A stretch of 64,000 bases of DNA from positions 2,108,001 to 2,172,000 of the forward strand of contig NZ_CP133671.1 of the NCBI RefSeq assembly GCF_031326345.1. The letters run 5' to 3'. The position numbers and the translations under genes were made by a program. Source of the DNA: Aureispira sp. CCB-E (GTDB lineage: Bacteria; Bacteroidota; Bacteroidia; Chitinophagales; Saprospiraceae). The notes beneath the pieces are model-generated. The model worked only from the letters and a program-made list of their open reading frames with translations, was not told the DNA's origin and made no database searches. How positions within the stretch are numbered: the stretch's first letter is position 1; each line of letters opens with the position of its first letter. Shown here piece after piece: positions 15,650-24,800 of the stretch.

Positions 15650-15850
15650 ATGTTTTTATTACTTCCTTTTTTATTAGGTGCTGGTAGTACAGGTTATTGG
15701 TGGTGGTCGAGTCAAGAGCAAAAAGAACCTTCTTTGACACAAGAACTCTTTGACCTACTCAAACCTATTTTGCTTGTGCTCCTTGTCCTTTTATTCTTTC
15801 GTTGGCTCTATGCCCAATCTACTCCAGCAACTCCAGCACCAAGCGCTTGA
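15650..15850 (+). CDS. Small two-segment membrane protein
   Basis: A 66-residue protein with two hydrophobic stretches (about 1-19 and 37-53) separated by a charged loop with SSQEQKEP. It is holin-like in size and layout, but equally could be a virion membrane protein. It lies 15 bp after the peptidoglycan-binding gene. Confidence 0.55.
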   Translation: MFLLLPFLLGAGSTGYWWWSSQEQKEPSLTQELFDLLKPILLVLLVLLFFRWLYAQSTPATPAPSA

Positions 15851-15892
15851 GTTGCTGTTGCTTTTTCAAAACCACTTCAAAAACCTCTTCCT

Positions 15893-16555
15893 ATGGCTAG
15901 TTTCAACAGTTGGATGCTGCCCACCAAACGACGGTGGCGGCGTATTATTGCAGGTTATCAGGATCTGTACAACGACAAGGGCAATTGGTCTTCCAATCAA
16001 GTCGGGGTGGGGACCTTGATTGGTACCAATCGAAGTATTGCCGCTCCGACACTCATTGCCTGGCGTGGGCGCATGGTCTCTAAAGCAGAAATGGAGGCAT
16101 TGTCTATTGGGGAAGCCATGCAGATTTACAAGGTTCAATATTGGGATAAGATCCAAGGCGACTTGATCCAGAGCCAAGCCCTTGCGGATATTTTAGCGGA
16201 TATGAAAAGTTCGGCTGGAGGTAATGCCATCAAAGAAATGCAGCGCACCCTTAATGACTTGGGAGAGCGCCTTTTGTTGGATGGTGCTTTTGGGGTGGCT
16301 TCTGTTCAGGCGCTCAATCGGCAAATCTTACGAGTAGGGCAGGCTCGTATTTTTAATGCCTTTAGACAGCGAATGATTGGCTATTATCAACGTATTAATA
16401 GTCCTTATGAAAGGCAATTGATTGACTCCTTGAATCGGGATTATCCTGCTATGAAAACCGATTGGACTCGAGTGGCGGTGACGGTTGGAGTGGTTGCTGC
16501 AGCTGGTGCTTTAATTGTCTATGGTATTTATCAGTATCAACAAATTCAAACATGA
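15893..16555 (+). CDS. GH108/DUF847-like muramidase-type protein with C-terminal membrane anchor
   Basis: A 220-residue protein. Residues about 17-145 follow the pattern of glycoside hydrolase family 108 and its C-terminal PG_binding_3 part (EALSIGEAMQIYKVQYWDKI, then LNDLGERLLLDGAFGVASVQALN). A single hydrophobic segment lies near the C-terminus (about 192-212). The family's N-terminal EGGY motif with the catalytic glutamate appears here as AGYQDLY, so the enzyme may be inactive or use another residue. ATGA overlap with the next gene. A membrane-bound version suits a virion-associated wall-binding or wall-cutting protein. Confidence 0.6.
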   Translation: MASFNSWMLPTKRRWRRIIAGYQDLYNDKGNWSSNQVGVGTLIGTNRSIAAPTLIAWRGRMVSKAEMEALSIGEAMQIYKVQYWDKIQGDLIQSQALADILADMKSSAGGNAIKEMQRTLNDLGERLLLDGAFGVASVQALNRQILRVGQARIFNAFRQRMIGYYQRINSPYERQLIDSLNRDYPAMKTDWTRVAVTVGVVAAAGALIVYGIYQYQQIQT

Positions 16556-17163
16556 AAAACAATTCTACTTTAAAATGGATGGGCGGTGCTATACTGCTCT
16601 TTTTACTCCTTCTCCTGGTTCTTAAGATTCGCTTAAAATTGGCTCAAGAGAAAGCCATCCAAGCTTGTGAAAATGCTTTTGGTTATATGGATGCAACCCA
16701 ACAGGATTCTATTCGTAAGATTGTGGCGGCTTTCCATCGTTATGGCGATGGGGATAAAAATAAGCTGGCTTATATCTTGGCAACGGCTTGGCATGAAAGT
16801 CACTTTCGTCCCGTCCAAGAACGTCGTGCAGCTCCTAGCCAAACGGAGTTGTATAACCGTCAAAATCAATATTGGTCCTCGGGGTATTTTGGACGGGGTT
16901 TTGTTCAATTAACTTGGAAGGAGAATTATCAAAAGATGGCTCGTGTCTTTCGGGTGGATTTTGTCAACCAGCCTGATTTGGCATTGCAGCCGACTTATGC
17001 GGCTCGTATTTTGGTTTATGGCATGATGCAGGGTTCTTTTACGGGGCTTGCTTTGAAGGATTTTATTAATGCGAAACGCCAGGACTTTTATAAGGCTAGG
17101 CAGGTGGTCAATCGTTTGGATCGGGCTGGGAAGATTATGGACTATGCTAATGTTTTAGTTTAA
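16552..17163 (+). CDS. Membrane-anchored GH19-like lytic enzyme
   Basis: Started at the ATG at 16552, overlapping the previous stop by ATGA; the frame is open from 16462. The 203-aa product has an N-terminal membrane segment (about 10-26) and a chitinase class I/GH19-type core. ILATAWHESHF carries the likely catalytic glutamate E82, and YFGRGFVQLTW follows in typical order. In phages this fold cleaves peptidoglycan glycan strands. With an anchor and no secretion signal it resembles virion-borne transglycosylases of membrane-containing phages. It is the last gene of the element. Confidence 0.8.
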   Translation: MKNNSTLKWMGGAILLFLLLLLVLKIRLKLAQEKAIQACENAFGYMDATQQDSIRKIVAAFHRYGDGDKNKLAYILATAWHESHFRPVQERRAAPSQTELYNRQNQYWSSGYFGRGFVQLTWKENYQKMARVFRVDFVNQPDLALQPTYAARILVYGMMQGSFTGLALKDFINAKRQDFYKARQVVNRLDRAGKIMDYANVLV

Positions 17164-17185
17164 ATTCTAAATATAGCAACTTGGA

Positions 17186-18031
17186 ATGATATATGTTATT
17201 TCTGACAAAAACTTTGAAGCTTTTAGTAGTGCTACATTAGGGAGAGAAGATCTAGTTGGATTTAAAATGCCTAATCATTCTAACGACCATTTATTTTTAT
17301 TCGATTCTGAATTTGAAGGTTATGACTTTTTGGAAAAAGACTTCAATGCTCTTATTGGTAGAAAGTTTAAATTTTCTCATAGAATAGATCAGTTAAGAGA
17401 AGACTTGACTAAAAAATATGGCGAAAGTATCAATTATCAAGATAAAGCTATTTATGATGAGATTCTAGCATCTATTAAAGCTATTTATGATGAGTTACAC
17501 TATATAGGGGACTTGCCAAGAGATTTAGAAGCATTTGTAGGTATAAAAGCACAACAATTTCATGCTGGTCGTTCCCATGTATTGATCGTTTATGAACATC
17601 AAGGTGGAAATGGGGCAAGTTTACAAATAGAAACAGCTGCTACTACTAATATATGGAACTATGGCCCTCATGATTGTTATACAATGGCTGCTTTGCCTGA
17701 TTTAGGATTAGAAACCATGAGTGGTAGTACTTCTTGGAATGAGCAAATTTCATCTAGAAATTTTCAATACGTATCAGGTGCTGATGCCATGGGGATAGGT
17801 TACTACAAACATAGGTATTATCTTGCTACTGGATGTAATTATATAGTAGAAATAATATCTCCAAATAGCGGGTATCAAGCGCCAATTCTAATGGATTTTG
17901 ATTTTAACTGGCCTGGGTTTTTAAATGGACTTTTTTGTGGTCCTATACAGGATAATATTTCTAGCATTAGTGTAAAAGCAATTTGGCAAGGATGCTATAC
18001 AGATGATACACAATTTGATGATTTATTTTAA
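17186..18031 (+). CDS. Unknown 281-aa protein
   Basis: Starts with a plain soluble N-terminus (MIYVISDKNFEAF) and shows no signal peptide, membrane segment or recognised motif. Codon use is visibly more AT-rich than in the provirus genes just upstream. The stop overlaps the next start (TAATG), so it is coupled to an outer-membrane protein gene. It could be cargo at the end of the provirus (a moron) or the first host gene; no function can be assigned. Confidence 0.7.
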   Translation: MIYVISDKNFEAFSSATLGREDLVGFKMPNHSNDHLFLFDSEFEGYDFLEKDFNALIGRKFKFSHRIDQLREDLTKKYGESINYQDKAIYDEILASIKAIYDELHYIGDLPRDLEAFVGIKAQQFHAGRSHVLIVYEHQGGNGASLQIETAATTNIWNYGPHDCYTMAALPDLGLETMSGSTSWNEQISSRNFQYVSGADAMGIGYYKHRYYLATGCNYIVEIISPNSGYQAPILMDFDFNWPGFLNGLFCGPIQDNISSISVKAIWQGCYTDDTQFDDLF

Positions 18032-18705
18032 TGAAAAATAAAACAATGAGATATATACTGGTAATACTATTTTTTGTTGCAAATTACTTTATAGCTAATA
18101 GTCAGCATCAAATTAGCCTACATGGAGGTTGGACGGCTTCTAAAATAGTAGAGTTTAGAAAAGCAGATATTCCAGTAGGGAGTTCTTATAATGATTTGCA
18201 TGCTTTTCCAATGCATCATGGTATTTATGGTTCGATTGAGTATGAGTATATGCTTCATCCATTTAAATTGTCAGTAGGCTTATCTGCATCGGAATTTGGA
18301 ACGAGTAGATATATTGCAGGTCCTTGGGCTACTTATTATATTAGTATTCCGATGATGTTAGGTTATCATTGGAAATTACCTAAAAACTTCAGTATAACCT
18401 TAGAAGGAGGTGCAGAAATAGGTATAGAGACTAGTTCTACTGTATTTAATTACAATAAAACACAATTGTTAGCATTAGGTACTGTTGGTGTAGAAGCTGC
18501 TTGGAAGCGATTAAAATTTGGATTAAAAGGACATTTTAGTATGAATCCATTTCGAGATTGGAATACAGCTTATTTGCATCATTCTGGCATGACCACTTAT
18601 ATCGGTTATACTTTATTTGATTCTGTGAAAAATAAGGAGAGGCGTGCCAAACGTTTAGCAAAAAAAGAATCTGAATTATCAAATGACTTATTGAATAGAG
18701 AATAA
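18031..18705 (+). CDS. Outer-membrane beta-barrel protein (OMP_b-brl type)
   Basis: A 224-residue protein with a signal peptide (hydrophobic core about 7-21, ending ANSQ) and a body of alternating strands with many aromatic residues (GSIEYEYMLHPFKLSVGLSA, VEAAWKRLKFGLKGHFSM). The C-terminal tail (about 200-224) is charged and helical, unusual for a barrel. It resembles the PorT-like small barrels common in Bacteroidota. A second possible start lies at 18046. It overlaps the unknown gene upstream and is followed by a terminator. Confidence 0.7.
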   Translation: MKNKTMRYILVILFFVANYFIANSQHQISLHGGWTASKIVEFRKADIPVGSSYNDLHAFPMHHGIYGSIEYEYMLHPFKLSVGLSASEFGTSRYIAGPWATYYISIPMMLGYHWKLPKNFSITLEGGAEIGIETSSTVFNYNKTQLLALGTVGVEAAWKRLKFGLKGHFSMNPFRDWNTAYLHHSGMTTYIGYTLFDSVKNKERRAKRLAKKESELSNDLLNRE

Positions 18706-18761
18706 GAACTAAAATAATCCAATCGTAGCTTTGTGCTATTTCTTTTGCTCTAAAAAAAATT

Positions 18762-18797
18762 AAGCTCTTACTATAATCAAATAGTAGGAGCTTTTTG
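18762..18797 (+). terminator. Rho-independent terminator
   Basis: AAGCTCTTACTA and TAGTAGGAGCTT form a 12-bp stem (one non-Watson-Crick pair) around an eight-base loop, followed by TTTG and a T-rich tract. It separates the 17186-18705 unit from the restriction-modification operon. Confidence 0.8.
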
Positions 18798-18874
18798 TTT
18801 TCATATTATCAAAATTTAATTTTTTTGGTTAATTTCGAAGCTTATTCATAGAATAATCACAAGAAAAAATTTAG

Positions 18875-20437
18875 ATGTCAACAAACAAACTAACATTAGA
18901 TACCCTAGAGTCTTGGTTGTGGGATTCTGCCAATATATTGAGAGGGAGCATTGATTCTTCCGATTTTAAAAACTACATCTTTGGATTGCTCTTTTTGAAG
19001 CGTTCTAACGATGTGTTTGAGGAAGAAGTGGCGCAGATTATGGAGCGAGAAGGAATTCCTAAAGAGGAAGCGGCTGAGGAAACCTATTTTACCCTACCTC
19101 CAGAAGCCTATTGGGAGGAGTTGAAGAAAGTAACCGAAAATATAGGGATTGCGCTAGACAAAGCCTTTGCTGCAATTGAGCAGGAGAATCCAGAATTGGA
19201 AGGGGTGATGACCGCCACCAAATTTGGAGACAAAGAAAAGCTATCGGATGATGTCTTACAACAATTGTTGCGGCATTTTAACCAGCACTCGCTCAAAAAC
19301 GAGGACTTGGAATCGAGTGATTTGTTGGGCGATGCTTATGAGTATTTGATTAAGCAGTTTGCCGATGATGCAGGGAAGAAAGGAGGGGAGTTTTACACGC
19401 CTAGAGGCGTGGTGCAGACGATTGTGCGCTTGATTAAGCCCGAACCCAAACAAACCATTTACGATCCTACTTGTGGCTCTGGTGGGATGTTGATTGAGTC
19501 GGCAAAGTATATTGCAGAACAAAAAGGGGGGAAGATTGGCAAGAACATCAATGTTTCTTTGTACGGTCAGGAGAAAAACTTGGGGACTTGGGCAATTGGA
19601 AAGCTGAATATGATTCTGCACAATTTCCTAGATGCCGATTTGCGCAAAGGGGATACCTTGGTTGATCCCAAACACAAAAATGAGGCGGGGAATTTAATGC
19701 TTTTTGATCGAGTGGTGGCCAATCCTCCTTTCTCGATGGATCGTTGGTGGACAAAGGCAGAGACCAATCTGGAAGTGAAGTTGGATAAAAATGGCAAGGA
19801 AAAGAAAATTACGCCGAATTACAAAAAGGTCGTGGTGGATCCTTATGGACGGTTGCAATATGGCATCCCACCTCGTGGCTATGCCGACTTGGCTTTTTTG
19901 CAGCACATGATTGCGGTTTTGAAACAGGATGGAAAAGCGGGGGTGGTCTTGCCACACGGTACCTTGTTCCGTGGTGGGGCAGAAGGCAAAATTCGTCAAG
20001 CCTTGTTGGAAGCGGATTTGGTGGAAGGGATTGTGGGCTTGCCGAGCAAGTTGTTTTACAATACGGGCATTCCTGCGGCGATTTGGATTATTAATAAAAA
20101 TAAAACGGCGGCTCAAAAGGGAAAAATCACCATGATTGATGCCAGCCAAGACTATAAGGAGGGCAAGAACCAAAATGAGTTGGAAGAAAGCCATATTGAT
20201 GCCATTGTGGCGGCTTATGATGGGGGTATTGACGTGGATAAATATATGCGGGTGGTGGACTTGGAGGAGCTGCAAGAGAATGATTACAACTTAAATATCT
20301 CTCGCTATATTGATACTTCGGAGCCTGAGCCTTTGGTGGATTTGCAAGCGGTTCAAGCGGAGATTCAAGCTTTGGAGGAAAAGGAAGCGACGGTGGATGC
20401 CAAATTGTCGAACTTTTTAAAGGAATTGGGACTATGA
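18875..20437 (+). CDS. hsdM: Type I restriction-modification DNA methyltransferase subunit
   Basis: A 520-residue protein. An N-terminal HsdM helical domain (about 8-140) is followed by the methylase core with the S-adenosylmethionine motif DPTCGSGG (197-204) and the catalytic NPPF (283-286) of N6-adenine methylases. It transfers methyl groups to adenine at the site chosen by HsdS and protects host DNA. Full length for the family. Its stop overlaps the hsdS start (ATGA). The ATG at 18875 begins directly before the conserved N-terminus. Confidence 0.95.
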   Translation: MSTNKLTLDTLESWLWDSANILRGSIDSSDFKNYIFGLLFLKRSNDVFEEEVAQIMEREGIPKEEAAEETYFTLPPEAYWEELKKVTENIGIALDKAFAAIEQENPELEGVMTATKFGDKEKLSDDVLQQLLRHFNQHSLKNEDLESSDLLGDAYEYLIKQFADDAGKKGGEFYTPRGVVQTIVRLIKPEPKQTIYDPTCGSGGMLIESAKYIAEQKGGKIGKNINVSLYGQEKNLGTWAIGKLNMILHNFLDADLRKGDTLVDPKHKNEAGNLMLFDRVVANPPFSMDRWWTKAETNLEVKLDKNGKEKKITPNYKKVVVDPYGRLQYGIPPRGYADLAFLQHMIAVLKQDGKAGVVLPHGTLFRGGAEGKIRQALLEADLVEGIVGLPSKLFYNTGIPAAIWIINKNKTAAQKGKITMIDASQDYKEGKNQNELEESHIDAIVAAYDGGIDVDKYMRVVDLEELQENDYNLNISRYIDTSEPEPLVDLQAVQAEIQALEEKEATVDAKLSNFLKELGL

Positions 20438-21765
20438 GGGAAGGTTATAAAATGACGAAGTTGGGGGAGATTCCTTTGGATTGGAAACTAATTAAGATTA
20501 ATGAAATAGTTGATGAAGTAACTGATTATGTTGCAGCAGGTAGTTTTGCTTCTCTTAAAGAAAATGTAAAAGTATCAGATATTAAGAATTTTGCTATTTA
20601 TGTAAGATTAACTGATTTAAGAAAAGGTTTAGGGCATACTAGTCAAAAGTATGTTGATGAAAAAAGTTACAAGTTTTTATCTAAATCAAATTTATTTGGT
20701 CGTGAACTTTTGTTTGCGAATATAGGAGCAAATGTGGGAGAAGTTTGGTTGATGCCAGAAATTAAAGAAAAAGCAACAATAGCTCCTAATATGATTATTA
20801 TTAGGGCAAATAATGAATCAATTATTCCGGAATATTTATTTGCATATTTAACCTCATTTATAGGTAAACGACAAATTAATAAAATAATTGCAGGAAGTGG
20901 TCATCCAAAAATAAATAAAACAGAACTTAGACAGTTAATAACTATTGTTCCCCCCCTCCAAGAACAAAAAAAGATAGCCGAAATCCTAAGCACGGTAGAT
21001 GAAAAAATAGACCTCGTCCAAAGCAACATAGAAGCCACCCAAGCGCTCAAAAAGGGCTTGATGCAGCAATTGCTGACCAAGGGGATTGGACATACGGAAT
21101 TTAAGGCGTCTAAGTTGGGGGAGATTCCTTTGGATTGGGAAGTGGTGAAAATAGGGGAGTTGAAACAGCAACAGGTTTTTTCTAAAATTCAAGATGGTAA
21201 TCATGGTGAACTACATCCAACAGCATCAGATTTTGTAGAAGAGGGAATACCTTTTATAATGGCAAACTGTATTACTAAATTAAATCAATTGAAAATTGAT
21301 TTAGCTAAGCGTATATCTATAGATCAATATAATTCTTTGCGGATAGGGTTTACAAAAACTAATGATGTGTTATTGACACATAAAGGAACAGTAGGTCTTA
21401 CTGCTCTAATTAAGAAAGAGCATGGTAACCTAATGTTGACACCACAGGTAACTCTGTATAGAATTGGAGATGAATCTAGGATAATAAAAGACTATCTCTA
21501 TTATTATTTTCAGTCTGAAATTTTTCAAAAAATAATTGATAAATATTCAAAACAAAGTACTCGTGCATATATAGGAATTATAGCTCAACAGAAGCTACCA
21601 ATAATATTGCCTTCTAACATCCAAGAACAAAAAAAGATAGCCGAAATACTAAGCACGGTCGATGAAAAGCTAGACATTCTACAAGAAAAGAAAGCAGCCT
21701 ATCAAGCGATGAAAAAAGGCTTGATGCAGCAATTGTTGACGGGGCAAGTGCGGGTGAAGGCATAG
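20434..21765 (+). CDS. hsdS: Type I restriction-modification specificity subunit
   Basis: A 443-residue protein with two target-recognition domains (about 10-170 and 228-385). Each is followed by a conserved helix: QEQKKIAEILSTVDEKIDLV and QEQKKIAEILSTVDEKLDIL, then LKKGLMQQLLT and MKKGLMQQLLT. These helices set the spacing between the two half-sites. The start at 20434 overlaps hsdM; a second ATG at 20452 is also possible. The recognition domains are more AT-rich than the helices, as expected if they are exchanged between systems. Confidence 0.93.
   Translation: MREGYKMTKLGEIPLDWKLIKINEIVDEVTDYVAAGSFASLKENVKVSDIKNFAIYVRLTDLRKGLGHTSQKYVDEKSYKFLSKSNLFGRELLFANIGANVGEVWLMPEIKEKATIAPNMIIIRANNESIIPEYLFAYLTSFIGKRQINKIIAGSGHPKINKTELRQLITIVPPLQEQKKIAEILSTVDEKIDLVQSNIEATQALKKGLMQQLLTKGIGHTEFKASKLGEIPLDWEVVKIGELKQQQVFSKIQDGNHGELHPTASDFVEEGIPFIMANCITKLNQLKIDLAKRISIDQYNSLRIGFTKTNDVLLTHKGTVGLTALIKKEHGNLMLTPQVTLYRIGDESRIIKDYLYYYFQSEIFQKIIDKYSKQSTRAYIGIIAQQKLPIILPSNIQEQKKIAEILSTVDEKLDILQEKKAAYQAMKKGLMQQLLTGQVRVKA
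20458..21738 (+). repeat. Internal direct repeats of hsdS
   Basis: A 27-bp segment coding for KLGEIPLDW occurs identically at 20458-20484 and 21112-21138, just before each recognition domain. A second nearly identical pair (from 20958 and from 21621, coding for the conserved helices) follows each domain. Such repeats allow a recognition domain to be swapped or moved by homologous recombination. Confidence 0.85.
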
Positions 21766-21813
21766 TGTCCATTATTATTACAATAAAATTATTACAATAA
21801 AAATAAGAAAACC

Positions 21814-24800
21814 ATGCCTAGCCTAGAATACATCTACTCCGAGTTGCCAGCCATAGAACTGTTTCAAGCCTTAGGTTATCAATATTACAATGCCAGTAAA
21901 ACAGACGAGCGCAAGAGCATCCACGAAGTGCTGTTAAAAGATCGTTTGGAGCAAGCCTTGAAGCGGTTGAATCCTTGGATGGATGCGAACAATTTAAACA
22001 AGGCGATGGAGCAGCTGACCAGTGTAAGCGGTGCTTCTTTGATGGAAATCAATCAAAAGATTTGGAAGTTGATACGAGGGGCTGAATATACGGTCAAGCA
22101 GGAAGTAGGGGGCGAAGAAGGTTTTCATGCCGTGCGTTATTTGGATTATACAACTGTAGAGCAAAATGATTTTTTGGTGGTCAACCAAATGAAGTACAAA
22201 GGGCGTTTGGATAATTCTATTCCCGATTTGGTGGTCTATGTCAATGGGCTGCCTTTGGTGGTAATAGAATGCAAGTCGCCTACGGCGGGCAATGCTTGGG
22301 ATAGTGCGTATTCGGATTTGAATTATTATCAAAAAAATGTCGAAAAGCTCTTTTATTACAACCAGTTTTGTGTGGGTTTGTGGCAAGTGGGCGGACGGTA
22401 TGGAGCGATTACGGCACCACCGCATTTTTACTCGGTGTATAAGCCCAGTCAAGACGACAATTGGTCGGCTGTTTTGGGAGCAAATCCCAGTCAGCAAGAC
22501 ATTTTGATTTATGCTTTGTTTCGCAAAGAGGTGTTGTTGGATTTGATTCGGCACTTTGTGTTGTTTGAGTTGGACGAAGGGACAACGATTAAAAAATTGC
22601 CCCGTTATCAGCAGTTGCGAGCCACAAACAAGACGATTGCCAAATTGCAGGCAGGAGAAGGGGGCGTGGTTTGGCATACGCAAGGAAGTGGAAAGTCGAT
22701 TACGATGGCTTATGTGACTCGAAAGTTGCAAGCGCCAGAGTTTGGTTTTGACAATCCTACGGTTATTGTGATGACCGACCGCAAGGATTTGGACCAACAA
22801 ATTACGACCACTTTTCAGAATGTTGGGTTTAAGAATGTGCATCAAGCTTCTTCGGTGACGCATTTGGACAAGCTTTTGCGCAATGATTATGGCGGGATTA
22901 TTACCACCACCCTTCAAAAGTTTCAGGAAACAGAAAGCAAGCTAGAAGAGGAGTTCGAAAATGATCAGACAACAGAAGAAGAACGAGGCGATTTGTTGAT
23001 TGAAAAAATCCTTAAAGAAGGTGTTTTAACTAAAATTACCAAAGAAAAACAAGGCAGGAAGTGGGTAGAAATTGAACGAGTAGAATTTGTGTTGGAAGAG
23101 TTGTCGGACAAAGAGAATTTATACATCTTGGTAGATGAAGCCCATCGAAGCCAATATGGTTTTTTGGCGGCGTTTATGCGAACGGTGTTGCCTAAGGCAA
23201 AGTTTGTAGCTTTCACAGGAACGCCCATTTCTAAAGAAGATAAATCGACTTTGGGCGAGTTTTATGGTGGGAACTATATTGATGTGTATACCATCAAAGA
23301 ATCGGTGGAGGATGGGGCAACGGTGCCTTTGTTGTACGATGAGGGGATTGCCAAACTAGATGTAAAGAAAGAGGAATTGGACAAAGAGTTTGAAGAAAAA
23401 TTTGGGGAAGAACCCATTGAGAAACGAGAAAAGTTAATTAAAGCAGCTTTAAAAAAATACCAACTTTCTTGGGGGCGAATAGAAGATATTTGTCATCATA
23501 TTATTACGCATTATAACAGCAAAATTTATCCAGATGGACACAAGGCAATGATTGTGTGCAATGGTCGATTGGCAGCCTTGCGTTATCAAGAAATTTTATT
23601 GCGTTTAAAAGAAGAGGAATACCATGATTTTACTTCCAAAGTAATCATCAGTTTGGGAACGCCGAAAAGTGATCCAATTGCAAAAACGCATCTCGAACAC
23701 TTGGAATGGAATAAAAAACACCCTGATCGTCCAAAACCTGTTTTGTTAATGCCTAGTGATGAAATGAAAGCAGCAACAGAAGCTTTTAAATTGCCTTTTG
23801 GAGATGAATCGGAGACGGAGAAATCAGGGCAAAAAAAGCACGACAATACGCATTTTTTAATTGTGTCGGATATGTTATTGACAGGTTACGATGCGCCGAT
23901 TGCTTCTTGTCTGTATTTGGATAAGCCTTTGAAGGAACACAATTTGTTGCAAGCGATTGCAAGGGTGAACCGTTCTCGAAAGGGCAAGAATGCGGGCTAT
24001 ATTGTCGATTATAATGGAATTAGTGCTTATTTAATTCAGGCTTTGGAGATTTTCTCAGGAGATTTGAGACCAGATGATATTTTGAAGAACTTGAATGAGG
24101 AGTTGCCGAAGTTGGAAATGGAGCACACAAAATTGGTGCAGCTGTTTCGCCCTTTGAAAATAGATCGGCATTATGAGCGAGCTTTGTTTTTGGATGCTGC
24201 TTTGAAATTGATAGAGCCAATAGATCAACGAGATGAATTTAAGACCTTACTAAAGGCTTTTAATAAGGCGATTAATGTCATTTTGCCGAATCCGAAGGCT
24301 ATGAAGTATCAAAATGACTTTAAGTTGTTTAACGAGTTGAAGCTGCGGGCTAGGAATGCGTACCCTGAAGATGAAGAGTTTAAAATAACAGCCTTGGATA
24401 ATCAGATGTTGCAAGCGATGATTGACGAACATTTGAAATCTACAGGGGTAGAGAATTTGTTGTCAGAGCCTATTTCTATTATTGATAAGGATAAATTTAA
24501 GCAAGAAATTTTGAATGCTTCTCCAGCGACCAAAGAGCTGAAGATGAAGAACAACTTAAAACACGTGATTCGGGTGGGGTTGGATAAGAATCCTGCTTTT
24601 TTTAAGCCTTTGGCGCAACGCCTGGAAGATTTGTTGCAAGCACGAAAAGAAGATCGTTTGAGTCAACGAGAATTGTTGCTGGCGTTTACTACCTTGCAGG
24701 ATGAAATTATTGAAGCGAATCAGGCGGATCGTGAAAAGGGGTTTGATACGCCAAGAAAACGAGCGGTTTTTAATACCATGAAAGTCTTTTTTGAGGATGG

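Larger units (their letters stand above)
217..17163 (+). mobile_element. Putative provirus of a tailless membrane-containing virus
   Basis: All genes here run on the + strand, mostly with overlaps of a few bases. Seen directly: two regulators, a winged-helix protein, an LPD1 metalloprotein, a small P-loop ATPase with early Walker A, an amidase, a beta-rich capsid candidate, about nine small membrane proteins, and anchored peptidoglycan-active proteins. Large terminase, portal, tail tube and tape measure are absent. This combination is characteristic of PRD1-type and other tailless viruses. Neither boundary shows an attachment repeat, and no integrase is inside, so the ends are estimates; the left end may lie outside the window. 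Confidence 0.7.

Noticed and set aside
19694-20275. 193-codon - strand frame inside hsdM
   Set aside because: Shadow of the methylase gene; no start signal or motif.
21994-22917. 307-codon - strand frame inside hsdR
   Set aside because: Shadow of the conserved hsdR reading frame; the composition has no domain pattern.
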